Positions 10,320 through 18,119 of a stretch of 59,421 nt of DNA are shown here, piece by piece; the first letter of the stretch is position 1; each line of letters begins with the position of its first letter. The notes under the pieces were generated by a model that saw only the letters and a program-made list of their open reading frames with translations, had not been told where the DNA came from and ran no database searches. Both the position numbers and the translations under genes were made by a program. Source of the stretch: Colwellia sp. 12G3 (GTDB lineage Bacteria > Pseudomonadota > Gammaproteobacteria > Enterobacterales > Alteromonadaceae); NCBI RefSeq assembly GCF_002836775.1, contig NZ_PJAQ01000010.1, positions 1 to 59,421 on the forward strand, read 5' to 3'.

Positions 10320-11816
10320 GTGTCAGAGCATTCAAAATTTTACACTACACTTGCTGATTTAAGACATGATCTTAAGACACCTATAGGTCATATTTTAGGT
10401 TACAGTGAAATGTTGCAAGAAGAGCTTGAAGAAGCTCCTTGGGAAGAATTTCAAGTTGATTTAATCAATGTTCATAATTCAGCAGACAAGTTACTTGCGT
10501 TAATCGAAGATAACTTAGCCGCTACAAAAAGCTCTGTTAATGATATAGATATTCCCTCTGTACAGTTTAAACTAAGAATGCAACTTAACCATATCACCGG
10601 CTATTGTGAGTTATTACAAGATCTTGCTGAAGATAGAGATCGGATAGAATTAATTGGCGATTTGAACAATATCATTCAGGCATCGGCGGTATTTGCTGAG
10701 ATAGTTGAAAATAAATTATCGATACATTATCTAGAAACATTTATAGCGCAAGAAGAAACTGTACAAGAGCCAAAGCAGTTAACTCAAAATACAAAAATAT
10801 CTGCTATTAACAATACGTCTGAGACTGACAACATTGTACTAAGTACTATGGGTGAAGGTGGCATAATACTCGTTGTTGATGATAATCCCACCAATTTAGA
10901 TTTATTATCAAGAAGATTAAAGCGCCAAGGCTACCTTCCCATCACTGTTGACTCCGGCCAAGCGGCGCTTGATTATCTTGCCAATAATATTGTTGATTTA
11001 GTGCTGCTTGATTTAGTAATGCCGCAAATGAGCGGTACAGAAGTATTAACCGTCATTAGACACAATCCAAAATTAAGAAATTTACCGGTAATTATATTAT
11101 CCGCTCATGATGATATGGATATTATTGTTAAATGTGTCCTGTTAGGCGCAGATGATTATTTATTTAAGCCATACAACCCTATTTTGCTCAAAGCTCGTTT
11201 AGCTGCAACATTAGAAAAATATCGTTTAAGACAAAACCAAGTGCCGCGTTTAGAAGTTTTTATTTCCTCTCCTGGTGATGTTATTCCTGAGCGAAAAATT
11301 ATTCGTGGCATTATCAAGGATATCAATGAAGAACTTGCTGATAGAGTACGTCTTGTTCCCGTTTTTTGGGAAGATGAACCGTTACTCGCCTCAGATACTT
11401 TTCAAGCTCAAATACACCCAGCTAAAAATTCAGATATCTATTTAGGCATATTTTGGTCTCGTTTAGGCTCTCCCCTTCCTGATTCAATAACACGAGAAGA
11501 TGGCAGTTTATATGATTCGGGGTCTGAGTATGAATATGAAGATGCTTATTATGGTTATCAAAAAAAGGGTAAACCTGAAATATTAGTTTATCGAAAAATG
11601 TCTGAAGCTTTTGTATCTCTAGCTAATAGAGAAGAGGCTATGTCTTCGATAGATCAATTTGAAAAAGTTGATACGTTTATCGAACGTTGGTTTATCGACC
11701 CTGATGATGGTAGCTATAGTGGCGCTTACCATTGTTTTGAAGATATAGAAACGTTTGAAGATATGATATACAAACACCTGAAAAAATTGGTGTTAATGCA
11801 ACTTGAAAAATTATAA
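10320..11816 (+). CDS. DHp-like, receiver and DUF4062 fusion protein
   Basis: This 498-residue cytoplasmic protein starts at GTG. Residues 8-60 resemble a histidine-kinase dimerisation domain with an intact H-box (RHDLKTP, H16) but no ATPase domain follows. Residues 78-140 look like a second DHp-type repeat whose histidine is lost. A receiver occupies about 180-300 with D231 (LLDLVMP). Residues 308-480 match DUF4062 (opening with VFISSPGD, later IYLGIFWSRLGSP), a domain found at the N-terminus of many STAND/NLR-like and signalling proteins and thought to be TIR/SLOG-like. I infer that H16 may replace a missing HPt domain and that DUF4062 is the output. The DUF4062 function is not established. 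The next gene starts 15 bp downstream. Confidence 0.8.
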   Translation: MSEHSKFYTTLADLRHDLKTPIGHILGYSEMLQEELEEAPWEEFQVDLINVHNSADKLLALIEDNLAATKSSVNDIDIPSVQFKLRMQLNHITGYCELLQDLAEDRDRIELIGDLNNIIQASAVFAEIVENKLSIHYLETFIAQEETVQEPKQLTQNTKISAINNTSETDNIVLSTMGEGGIILVVDDNPTNLDLLSRRLKRQGYLPITVDSGQAALDYLANNIVDLVLLDLVMPQMSGTEVLTVIRHNPKLRNLPVIILSAHDDMDIIVKCVLLGADDYLFKPYNPILLKARLAATLEKYRLRQNQVPRLEVFISSPGDVIPERKIIRGIIKDINEELADRVRLVPVFWEDEPLLASDTFQAQIHPAKNSDIYLGIFWSRLGSPLPDSITREDGSLYDSGSEYEYEDAYYGYQKKGKPEILVYRKMSEAFVSLANREEAMSSIDQFEKVDTFIERWFIDPDDGSYSGAYHCFEDIETFEDMIYKHLKKLVLMQLEKL

Positions 11817-11831
11817 TCGCAAGGATTACAT

Positions 11832-13589
11832 GTGAATAATTCCAACTCAATTTTTACTATTGGTGTTACAGGACATCGTGATCTTATTGATGACGAATTG
11901 CCAATTATTAAACAACAACTTAAGCAACAATTTTCCTTACTAAAAGACAAACTGCCTAATACTGAAATAAGACTACTTACAGGAATGGCCGATGGTGCTG
12001 ACCGTATTGCTGCATCGGTCGCATTAGAGTGCGGTATGTCTGTTAACGCGATATTGCCTATGCCATTAAAGCAATACAAAAAAGACTTTAGTGAAGCATC
12101 TTACCAAGAATTAGAAATTTTACTCCAGCAAAAAAATGTAACCGTAAATCATACTCATTTTGCTCAATCACTTGATAATGGGAGTTTTCAAGATCAATCA
12201 TTGAGAGACCAATGTTATTTTGAACTCGGTTCCGAACTTATTGAACAAAGTTTATTACTTCTTTGTTTATGGGATGGCAATAATACCGCTCAAAAGGGCG
12301 GTACTTCAGATGTTTTATTACGCTTTACACAATCTGGGCAATTTAATGATGATATTGAAAGCATATCAATTCATAAACCTAGAACAGAGGAAATTACATC
12401 GTCAGCTTATCTAAACGGTGTTGTTTTATGGCAACCAGTTAACCGTAGCCTGCATCCATCAAAAACTGTTCAGGATCTATCTATACAGATTTTAACGCCA
12501 AGCTATACTCCACACGTGTTTTTTCTAAATGATAACTACCCTGAACAATTTATTCAGCAAGTTACAGAAATTAATGACTACAATAGAAAGTATAATCTTA
12601 TCCCTGATGCCAACAAAAATGTTTATGATAATAGTTTAACATCAAAAATTGACTGGTTAGATAAAGGCAGTAAAGCACAAATTAAAGAAGTAGATGATGC
12701 TTTTGTAAAAGCTGATAATTCAGCTATGTATTCTCAACATTTTTCGGACAAGCAATTTAAGCTATTTGCTTATATGGCTTCCTTAATGGGCATATTCTTC
12801 TTAGTTTACGCCAAAATAGTCGCGGCAAAAATTTTCATTATTTTATATGCTGTTCTATTTGTTTTAGGATTATTCATCTTCAAAAAAAGCTCAAAACATC
12901 ACTGGTTTTCAAGTCATTTAACTAGCCGTATAATTGCTGAAACGTTAAGGGTTAAAGTTTTCCTTTCTTTAGCTGGTGTAGAGAAACAATTGCCCGTATC
13001 AAAGTTATTTGCATTATCAGGCGTTAAACAATTCAAAGGATTTAACTGGATAGAAGGAATATTTAAACCAATCTCATTTAATACCTATACTCATGCTTCA
13101 GATAAAGAAAAGATGGCTGTTGATTATGTAACTGAGCATTGGGTGGAAGATCAAGCAAAATATTTCACCAAAAAAAGTAAACTGTTATCTGCTAAACACC
13201 ATAAACTTGAAAAAATAAAGCACATCCTTTTAGGCGGTTCATTTATCGCCGCTTTAGCTTTGATTTTCTTTAAGCAATCTTTAGTTTCTACAATTATTGC
13301 AGGCGATTTCTCCACCAAATCCCTGCTAGTTTTTTGTATGGGTTTACTACCTTTACTGCTAGGGATTTGGGAAATTTATCAAGGAAAAATGGCAATTAAA
13401 GAACTTAATTGGCAATATAAAAACCAGGCGAATTTATTTAATGAATCACTCTTATTTATTCAACATGCAAAGACAATAAAAGAGCAAAAACATATTCTAT
13501 TTGAACTTGCTGAAAATTGCTTGATGGAAAATTACCTTTGGTCTATTCATCGTTATCATCGTGAACACGAGCCACCGAGTGCTGGCTAG
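11832..13589 (+). CDS. SLOG-like nucleotide-binding protein with four C-terminal membrane segments
   Basis: The GTG start is preceded by AAGGA. Residues 1-150 carry signatures of the SLOG Rossmann-like superfamily: GVTGHRDL at 9-16, GMADGADRIAA near 50, a later LLCLWDG and a GGTSDV loop. SLOG domains are proposed to bind nucleotide-derived ligands. Residues about 310-355 and 455-515 each form a pair of hydrophobic helices separated by a polar region, which resembles the SLATT-type 2TM effector modules that accompany SLOG domains. I cannot assign the family firmly. There is no cyclic-nucleotide synthase nearby, so this is not a recognisable CBASS locus. Position in the cassette suggests it works downstream of the DUF4062 protein. 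Confidence 0.62.
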   Translation: MNNSNSIFTIGVTGHRDLIDDELPIIKQQLKQQFSLLKDKLPNTEIRLLTGMADGADRIAASVALECGMSVNAILPMPLKQYKKDFSEASYQELEILLQQKNVTVNHTHFAQSLDNGSFQDQSLRDQCYFELGSELIEQSLLLLCLWDGNNTAQKGGTSDVLLRFTQSGQFNDDIESISIHKPRTEEITSSAYLNGVVLWQPVNRSLHPSKTVQDLSIQILTPSYTPHVFFLNDNYPEQFIQQVTEINDYNRKYNLIPDANKNVYDNSLTSKIDWLDKGSKAQIKEVDDAFVKADNSAMYSQHFSDKQFKLFAYMASLMGIFFLVYAKIVAAKIFIILYAVLFVLGLFIFKKSSKHHWFSSHLTSRIIAETLRVKVFLSLAGVEKQLPVSKLFALSGVKQFKGFNWIEGIFKPISFNTYTHASDKEKMAVDYVTEHWVEDQAKYFTKKSKLLSAKHHKLEKIKHILLGGSFIAALALIFFKQSLVSTIIAGDFSTKSLLVFCMGLLPLLLGIWEIYQGKMAIKELNWQYKNQANLFNESLLFIQHAKTIKEQKHILFELAENCLMENYLWSIHRYHREHEPPSAG

Positions 13590-13675
13590 TTTTAATCAAT
13601 ACCGAATACTTTCGACATCTTTTTATGAACAATTACATTTATTTTAATTATGAATAACAACTAGCTAGGTTAATT

Positions 13676-14623
13676 ATGTCTGATAAGTCTAAAGATACAC
13701 AAATTCGTCAAAAAATTTATCAGTTAATCGAAGGTTCAGTACATAAATCGTCTACTGCCAAGGCAATCAATTGGTTTTTTATTATTCTCATTATCGTAAA
13801 TGTTATTGCGATTATTTTAGAGTCAGATAAAAATATCCATGCGACATACTTACAAGAGTTTGCATTATTTGAATTGATTTCTGTTTGTGTTTTTTCGTTA
13901 GAATACCTTCTTCGACTATGGACATGTGTTGAGTCATTACGCTTTAAGGGATGTTCTAAATTTACAGCAAGAGTTCGCTATATTTTTACCCCCATAGCTT
14001 TAATTGACTTATTAGCCATTGCTCCTTTTTTTATCGCGATGTTTTTTGTTATCGATTTACGCTACTTACGTTTAATTCGTGTGCTAAGACTTTTAAAATT
14101 AACTCACTATTTCAAAAGTTTTAATATCTTTATCACTGTGATCAAAAAAGAATTAAAAAGCATAGCAGCAGCAATCATGATAATGATGTTTCTCATCATC
14201 ATTGCGGCTTGTTTAATGTATACCTTAGAAAGTGAAGCTCAACCTGAAGTCTTTGGTAATATATTACATTCGCTTTGGTGGGCAGTTGTTACCATGACCA
14301 CCGTTGGTTATGGCGATGTAACACCCGTTACTTTGTTAGGTAAAATTGTTGCTACCTTTATTATGTTAATAGGCGTTGGCTTGGTTGCTTTACCTGCTGG
14401 TATGCTCGCGGCACGGTTTGGCGATGAATTAAGAGAAAGAAAACGTAATCTTGATGTTCATATAAAGCATGCATTAGCTGATGGAATTATTGATTCTGAT
14501 GAATATAAATCGCTAGAAGATCTTACTTCAGAATTAGAACTTTCCCCTGAAGATTTGAAATCTAATATTGCCTTACTTAAAAAAAGTCATAATGGCGTAT
14601 ATTGCCTCCTATGTGGAAAATAA
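13676..14623 (+). CDS. Voltage-gated potassium channel family protein (six-segment Kv type)
   Basis: The 315 residues contain six membrane segments. S4 carries regularly spaced arginines (LRYLRLIRVLRLL) and the pore loop has the K+ selectivity filter TTVGYGD (residues 208-214). A short cytoplasmic tail (about 245-315) follows with no cyclic-nucleotide-binding or RCK domain, and it ends in a CLLCGK motif like a half zinc knuckle. The architecture is that of bacterial KvAP-like channels. The gene begins 86 bp after the SLOG-like gene on the same strand. It may be co-transcribed, which would make it the last member of the signalling cassette, but a promoter in the gap cannot be excluded. Confidence 0.87.
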   Translation: MSDKSKDTQIRQKIYQLIEGSVHKSSTAKAINWFFIILIIVNVIAIILESDKNIHATYLQEFALFELISVCVFSLEYLLRLWTCVESLRFKGCSKFTARVRYIFTPIALIDLLAIAPFFIAMFFVIDLRYLRLIRVLRLLKLTHYFKSFNIFITVIKKELKSIAAAIMIMMFLIIIAACLMYTLESEAQPEVFGNILHSLWWAVVTMTTVGYGDVTPVTLLGKIVATFIMLIGVGLVALPAGMLAARFGDELRERKRNLDVHIKHALADGIIDSDEYKSLEDLTSELELSPEDLKSNIALLKKSHNGVYCLLCGK

Positions 14624-14767
14624 TAAAAGCTAGTCTATTGCAAATGAATCTAACTCAGAAATTAGTAAAACCAGTGTTTAGAGAAATATTTATTAGGCAA
14701 ATTAAATAGACAATTTTTACTGCTTATACACTTAGATTTATTATACTAAGCTATCTCGCTTTGTGCC

Positions 14768-14902
14768 GTGCGACGTGAAGTCGTATGAAACGCTGTTCAC
14801 CGCGATAAGAGTGAACCATCTGTATCACTAGATGACCCTAAGACTCTGAATAAAGTAGCGAGTCTGACAATGTAACAAAGTGTCCCATAGCGCCACAGAA
14901 TT
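14768..14902 (+). mobile_element. Possible remnant of a group II intron 5' end
   Basis: The segment opens with GTGCGAC, which fits the 5' group II intron consensus GTGYG. It continues with short local helices (GCGAC/GTCG; AGACTC/GAGTC), as in intron domain I. No reverse transcriptase ORF and no domain V/VI sequence follow, so any intron would be a truncated fragment. The resemblance is by eye only and could be coincidental. Confidence 0.28.
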
Positions 14903-15068
14903 TAATACCTAAAATCATATTAATCTAATGTCCGCTTTGGTATTTTTTAATTAAATTAGAATTTTTGACTCTATAGATCCTGATTAAATTTAGAACAATT
15001 CTATTATCTAACGCAGGGCTGACTTGTATCGGTTCAAATGTCGCTAGATAAGCCAAGGCTAAGGTCTT

Positions 15069-15126
15069 CTTTCGTATCTTTGTTAACATTAAGCCAGTGA
15101 TCATTAGAGACTTCTTCAGCTAGCCA
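15069..15126 (-). repeat. Degenerate dispersed repeat, copy 2 (possible gene remnant)
   Basis: This is the second copy of the repeat at 4628-4687, about 10.4 kb away. It carries a 1-bp deletion at one edge (AATGG versus AATTGG) and several substitutions. Minus-strand translation still reads WLAEEVSNDHWLNVNKDTK, so a coding origin is plausible. The parent gene is not recognised. Confidence 0.5.
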
Positions 15127-15569
15127 TTAGTGAACATAACTTACTTCAATTTCATATGGTTATTGGTAATTTCAAACATGATGCGTAGCCACAAGTAATT
15201 GTAATGTTTGATTTTCTCATGACGTGATTCGTTTCTCATCAATTATGAATATCCACACGTTTAAAAAACACCATTTATTCTATTTCTCAACAAGTTATAA
15301 TGATTTATTATTTTGTTGGAAATCTTTTTATTTATAGTGGGAAATTCTTTTGTCTATTATCCCTAATTTTATCGGTAAACGCTGGTTAAAAATATCATTA
15401 CGTACAGCCCACTTAGTTGGTTTTGCTGGTGTTTTTTCTTCGATCTTAACATCAAGTGAACAAGATGTTTATTGGGGCATTACTATTATCAGTGGCTTAG
15501 GTTTATTAAGCTTAGAAGCATTATCTAACTTTGTTTGGTTTGTACAAATTAGGGCGCTTGCTATGCATA

Positions 15570-15825
15570 CCCGTTACCATTCAAGATGCAGGTTTCAGAG
15601 TGCTTGAGCAATGTTAATTCAAGGCGCTGTGATGAAAGAATGGTTATTCCATTGTAAGTCACAGCAACGATGAAGTAATGTTGCTCAAGCGCTTCTTCGA
15701 TGGGTTTAAAATGACTTTAGACCGCGTTAAATAAACAAAACATAGAATGACTATGCTTTACTTATTTTACTTGTCTTAAGTCACTTTAATTCCCACTGAA
15801 ATCCAGCACTTTGATTGGTAACGGG
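15570..15825. mobile_element. 256-bp MITE with about 35-bp terminal inverted repeats, TA-flanked
   Basis: The left end CCCGTTACCATTCAAGATGC and the reverse complement of the right end, CCCGTTACCAATCAAAGTGC, match almost base for base, and similarity continues through TTTCAG. TA dinucleotides flank both ends, as for IS630/Tc1-mariner-type target duplications. The element has no transposase gene, so it would need one in trans. Its left half contains a palindromic repeat (15599-15693) of a family also found at 32623 and 35440. Confidence 0.8.
15599..15693 (-). repeat. Palindromic repeat family, copy C (inside the MITE)
   Basis: This is a nested hairpin with outer arms AGTGCTTGAGCAA/TTGCTCAAGCGCT, middle arms GCTGTGA/TCACAGC and core arms AATGG/CCATT. 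Read on the minus strand it carries ACTTCATCGT after the first arm and CCTTGAATT before the last one. The same two motifs sit at the same places in the copies at 32623-32717 and 35440-35519, while the stems differ in sequence. Confidence 0.65.
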
Positions 15826-16007
15826 TATATATTAAATTACTCCTACTCACCTGTGTTTTCTTTTTTAATGAATATGCTTGGCATTGTTTAGTTGCGATAA
15901 TTATTATTTCAGGGATGATTTCTCATGCGCCCAGTTCGGTGCGTTATTATTCATTTGTTCATGGTAGAAAGATTACTTCTTTAAACGACACCAAAGGTTA
16001 ACTTCAA

Positions 16008-16586
16008 TTGAATCATTCCCCGTTATTAGAAAAAACTATTGAATTATTACGCGAGGCCAATAGTCAAGAACCAGTGCTTGACCTTGCCTGTGGTAGTGGC
16101 AGAAATGGCCTTTATCTTATAAATAAAAATATCCCTGTAGTATTTGCGGATATTAAAGAAACGGCACTTGAACAGGTGAAAAGTGCACTATCTCCACCTC
16201 ATTGCGAGGTAAAATCATTGGCGAATTTTTGGCAAGTTGATTTTGAGCAAGACAGTTTTGAACAAGAGGAGTTAAAACCTTTAGCTGGTAAGTCCTTTTC
16301 AGCAATTATAGTTTTTCGTTATTTACATCGATCTTTATTTGAACAAATCAAACAAGCTGTTACTGCTGGGGGTTATGTTGTTTATGAAACCTTTAGCGTA
16401 GATCAGCCCCAATTTGGTCGACCTAAAAATCCTAATTTTTTATTAAACCATGGTGAATTGGCTGAACTATTTTCTGATTGGCAAATTATCCATAGCTTTG
16501 AAGGCATCATTGATGCAAAAAACGCTGATGCTAATAATGAATCAGGAAAACAAGCTATTGCCCAAATTATTGCAAGGAAGCCTTAA
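16008..16586 (+). CDS. SAM-dependent methyltransferase (TehB-like class I)
   Basis: The 192-residue protein has motif I of class I methyltransferases at about residues 25-34 (DLACGSGRNG), an acidic residue after strand 2 (VVFADIK), and later YVVYETFS with RPKNPNFLLNHGEL, as in small TehB/UbiE-like methyltransferases. No membrane segment or signal peptide is present. The best start is TTG at 16008, with AAAGG about 10 bases upstream. The gene follows the disrupted membrane-protein gene by 6 bp, so the MITE insertion upstream may have altered its expression. The substrate is unknown. Confidence 0.8.
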   Translation: MNHSPLLEKTIELLREANSQEPVLDLACGSGRNGLYLINKNIPVVFADIKETALEQVKSALSPPHCEVKSLANFWQVDFEQDSFEQEELKPLAGKSFSAIIVFRYLHRSLFEQIKQAVTAGGYVVYETFSVDQPQFGRPKNPNFLLNHGELAELFSDWQIIHSFEGIIDAKNADANNESGKQAIAQIIARKP

Positions 16587-16618
16587 ACTTGATTGCTAAT
16601 CGAATTTAAGGTTTTTAG

Positions 16619-17287
16619 TCATAGTTGATACCTAAACACTAATTCACCAAAATGTTCCGGTCTATGATAATCGGGGTCAATTACCTCAATATTATTCCAT
16701 ACCGCGTATTGCGGCTGTGTTCTACCACCACAACGATAGAAGTTGGCATACCATTTATCTTTATTGACTTTCTCGCCAGTGAGTTGCTCAATAGCAGTAA
16801 AAGGCAGTGCTATTTCTACTATCCATTGGCTATCTTCTTCACTTTCAAGTTTAACAGGGCTTTTCATAGCAAGGTTAAGACTGCTTTTACACTGTATTAA
16901 GCTGGCTGCTTCTATGCTGATAAATTGACGGCTTTCACGGCCAGCACCATAGGCTAAGTGTAAAGTACCGCAACAATTGACCTCTAAATTGACATAACTA
17001 CTGCCAAGTACGCCTGAAGGGCTAAAGAAAAATTCAACACAAGAGTCTTCGCAAATGAGCATATGGTTGAGCTCGGTTTGCTTGGCAAAACTGTAGTTGT
17101 CTTGCGCAATTATTTGAATGAATAAAGTCTCGTTATTGGCGCTAAGTTTAACTTGGGTGTTTTGTTTATTACCTGCTTGGTACCAGGGGAAATGGTTAAC
17201 ATCTATGGCTTCGATTGTTTGCCAATCAGGGCTAAAATTTTCATTGTTGTTAATCGAAACGCCTTGGTGAATAATATATTGGTTCAT
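16619..17287 (-). CDS. Carbohydrate-binding family 9-like protein
   Basis: The 222 residues follow the CBM9/DOMON-like beta-sandwich pattern: strands such as VKLSANNETLFIQIIAQD, then CEDSCVEFFFSP and YVNLEVNCCGTLHLAYG, and a C-terminal WYANFYRCGG. Similar stand-alone proteins are common in Alteromonadales and are often annotated as carbohydrate-binding family 9-like. There is no signal peptide, so this one appears cytoplasmic, which is odd for a carbohydrate-binding module. It lies 67 bp downstream of trmO on the same strand. Ligand and function are unknown. Confidence 0.72.
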   Translation of the reverse strand: MNQYIIHQGVSINNNENFSPDWQTIEAIDVNHFPWYQAGNKQNTQVKLSANNETLFIQIIAQDNYSFAKQTELNHMLICEDSCVEFFFSPSGVLGSSYVNLEVNCCGTLHLAYGAGRESRQFISIEAASLIQCKSSLNLAMKSPVKLESEEDSQWIVEIALPFTAIEQLTGEKVNKDKWYANFYRCGGRTQPQYAVWNNIEVIDPDYHRPEHFGELVFRYQL

Positions 17288-17354
17288 GGTTATCTCTTTA
17301 ACGGACGCTGACTTTAATTAACTTGCGTTACTCGGGGCGACTTGCGGCTAATTA

Positions 17355-18119
17355 TTAATTAACTTGAGTAATATTAAGCACTAATACAGTGTCTAAGGTG
17401 GTTAATTGCCATTGAATATTTAAGTCATATAAGCTCATGCCATAAATTTTATCATCAGCTTTACCTTGTTTATAGGCAGGGCGAGGGTCTTGCCGCAACA
17501 CTTGCTCTATTAATAAGGCTAACTCGCTGTCACGTTGTTTATATTGCATTAGATCCGTTTGCGCTTGCTCACTAAATACAACAGATAAACCGGCTTCAGG
17601 TTGTTGCTGTGCAAAACCCGCTTCGGCATCGATAATTGCGTCAGAATAGGGCACATAAGGTTTAATATCGATAATTGGCGTGCCATTGAGTAGGTCTAAC
17701 CCCGAGATATGTAAAACCGTTTGTTGTTTTTCAGTCACAACTTTATCTAATTTAACCACAGACATGCCAATGGGGTTTGGCCTAAATGTAGAACGTGTTG
17801 CTAGCACACCGGTTTTTACATTGCCGCCAAGGCGAGGTGGCCGCACCAATGGTTTCCAACCTTGCTCTTGGGTGCCATGAAAGACAAAGAGTAACCACAA
17901 ATGACTAAATTGCTCTATATCACGAACCAATTCAGGATTATTGGCTTTACCAAGTAGCACTACCTTGCCTTTTGCTGCGCTGACTAAATTGGGCTGGCGA
18001 GGAATAGCAAACTTTTCTTGGTAAGGTGATTCTATAACGGCTATGGCCTCAAACTTGAAACTTTTTATATCATCAGACGTATCACATGATTTTGACATTT
18101 TATTGCTCAATTGGCTCAT
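17355..18119 (-). CDS. trmO: tRNA N6-threonylcarbamoyladenosine-37 N6-methyltransferase
   Basis: This is the TsaA/YaeB/TrmO family enzyme that adds a methyl group to t6A37 of certain tRNAs using S-adenosylmethionine, giving m6t6A. The N-terminal beta-barrel domain shows the family motifs AVIESPYQEKFAIPRQP, the PRLGG segment and TRSTFRPNPIGMS. The C-terminal part (about 170-254) ends with DPRPAY and IYGMSL, also typical. At 254 residues the length is close to the family norm. The listed start overlaps the upstream rcsF gene by 20 bp. An in-frame ATG seven codons later (18098) would remove the overlap, so the start is uncertain. Translational coupling with rcsF is likely. Confidence 0.9.
   Translation of the reverse strand: MSQLSNKMSKSCDTSDDIKSFKFEAIAVIESPYQEKFAIPRQPNLVSAAKGKVVLLGKANNPELVRDIEQFSHLWLLFVFHGTQEQGWKPLVRPPRLGGNVKTGVLATRSTFRPNPIGMSVVKLDKVVTEKQQTVLHISGLDLLNGTPIIDIKPYVPYSDAIIDAEAGFAQQQPEAGLSVVFSEQAQTDLMQYKQRDSELALLIEQVLRQDPRPAYKQGKADDKIYGMSLYDLNIQWQLTTLDTVLVLNITQVN

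Larger units (their letters stand above)
14624..15349. other. Gene-free stretch with decayed repeat and intron-like sequence
   Basis: No credible ORF is present. Two segments stand out: a stretch resembling the 5' part of a group II intron (14768-14902) and a degraded copy of the repeat at 4628 (15069-15126). Together with the MITE-broken gene next door they make this a scarred region between the signalling cassette and housekeeping genes. Confidence 0.55.
15350..16001 (+). pseudogene. Small membrane-protein gene interrupted by a MITE
   Basis: The 5' part (15350-15569, TTG start after GGGA) encodes about 73 residues with two hydrophobic segments. The 3' part is readable at 15828-16001 and ends RYYSFVHGRKITSLNDTKG before the stop at 15999. 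Between them lies a 256-bp element with terminal inverted repeats. The two halves are in different frames. Joining 15568 to 15831 restores one continuous frame (...ALAMHIKLLLL...), which implies that 262 bp were added: the element, its TA duplication and 4 extra bases. Without the insertion the product would be an integral membrane protein of about 130 residues. I do not recognise its family. The methyltransferase gene starts 6 bp after its stop, so the two were probably one operon. Confidence 0.75.

Noticed and set aside
11832..13589. CBASS or SMODS-type defence locus
   Set aside because: A SLOG-like and 2TM architecture is present, but no CD-NTase, nuclease or other CBASS component is in the window, so the defence label is not supported.
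14768..14902. Retron msr/msd element
   Set aside because: There is no reverse transcriptase gene nearby and no inverted a1/a2 repeats bracketing the segment. A truncated group II intron fragment fits better.
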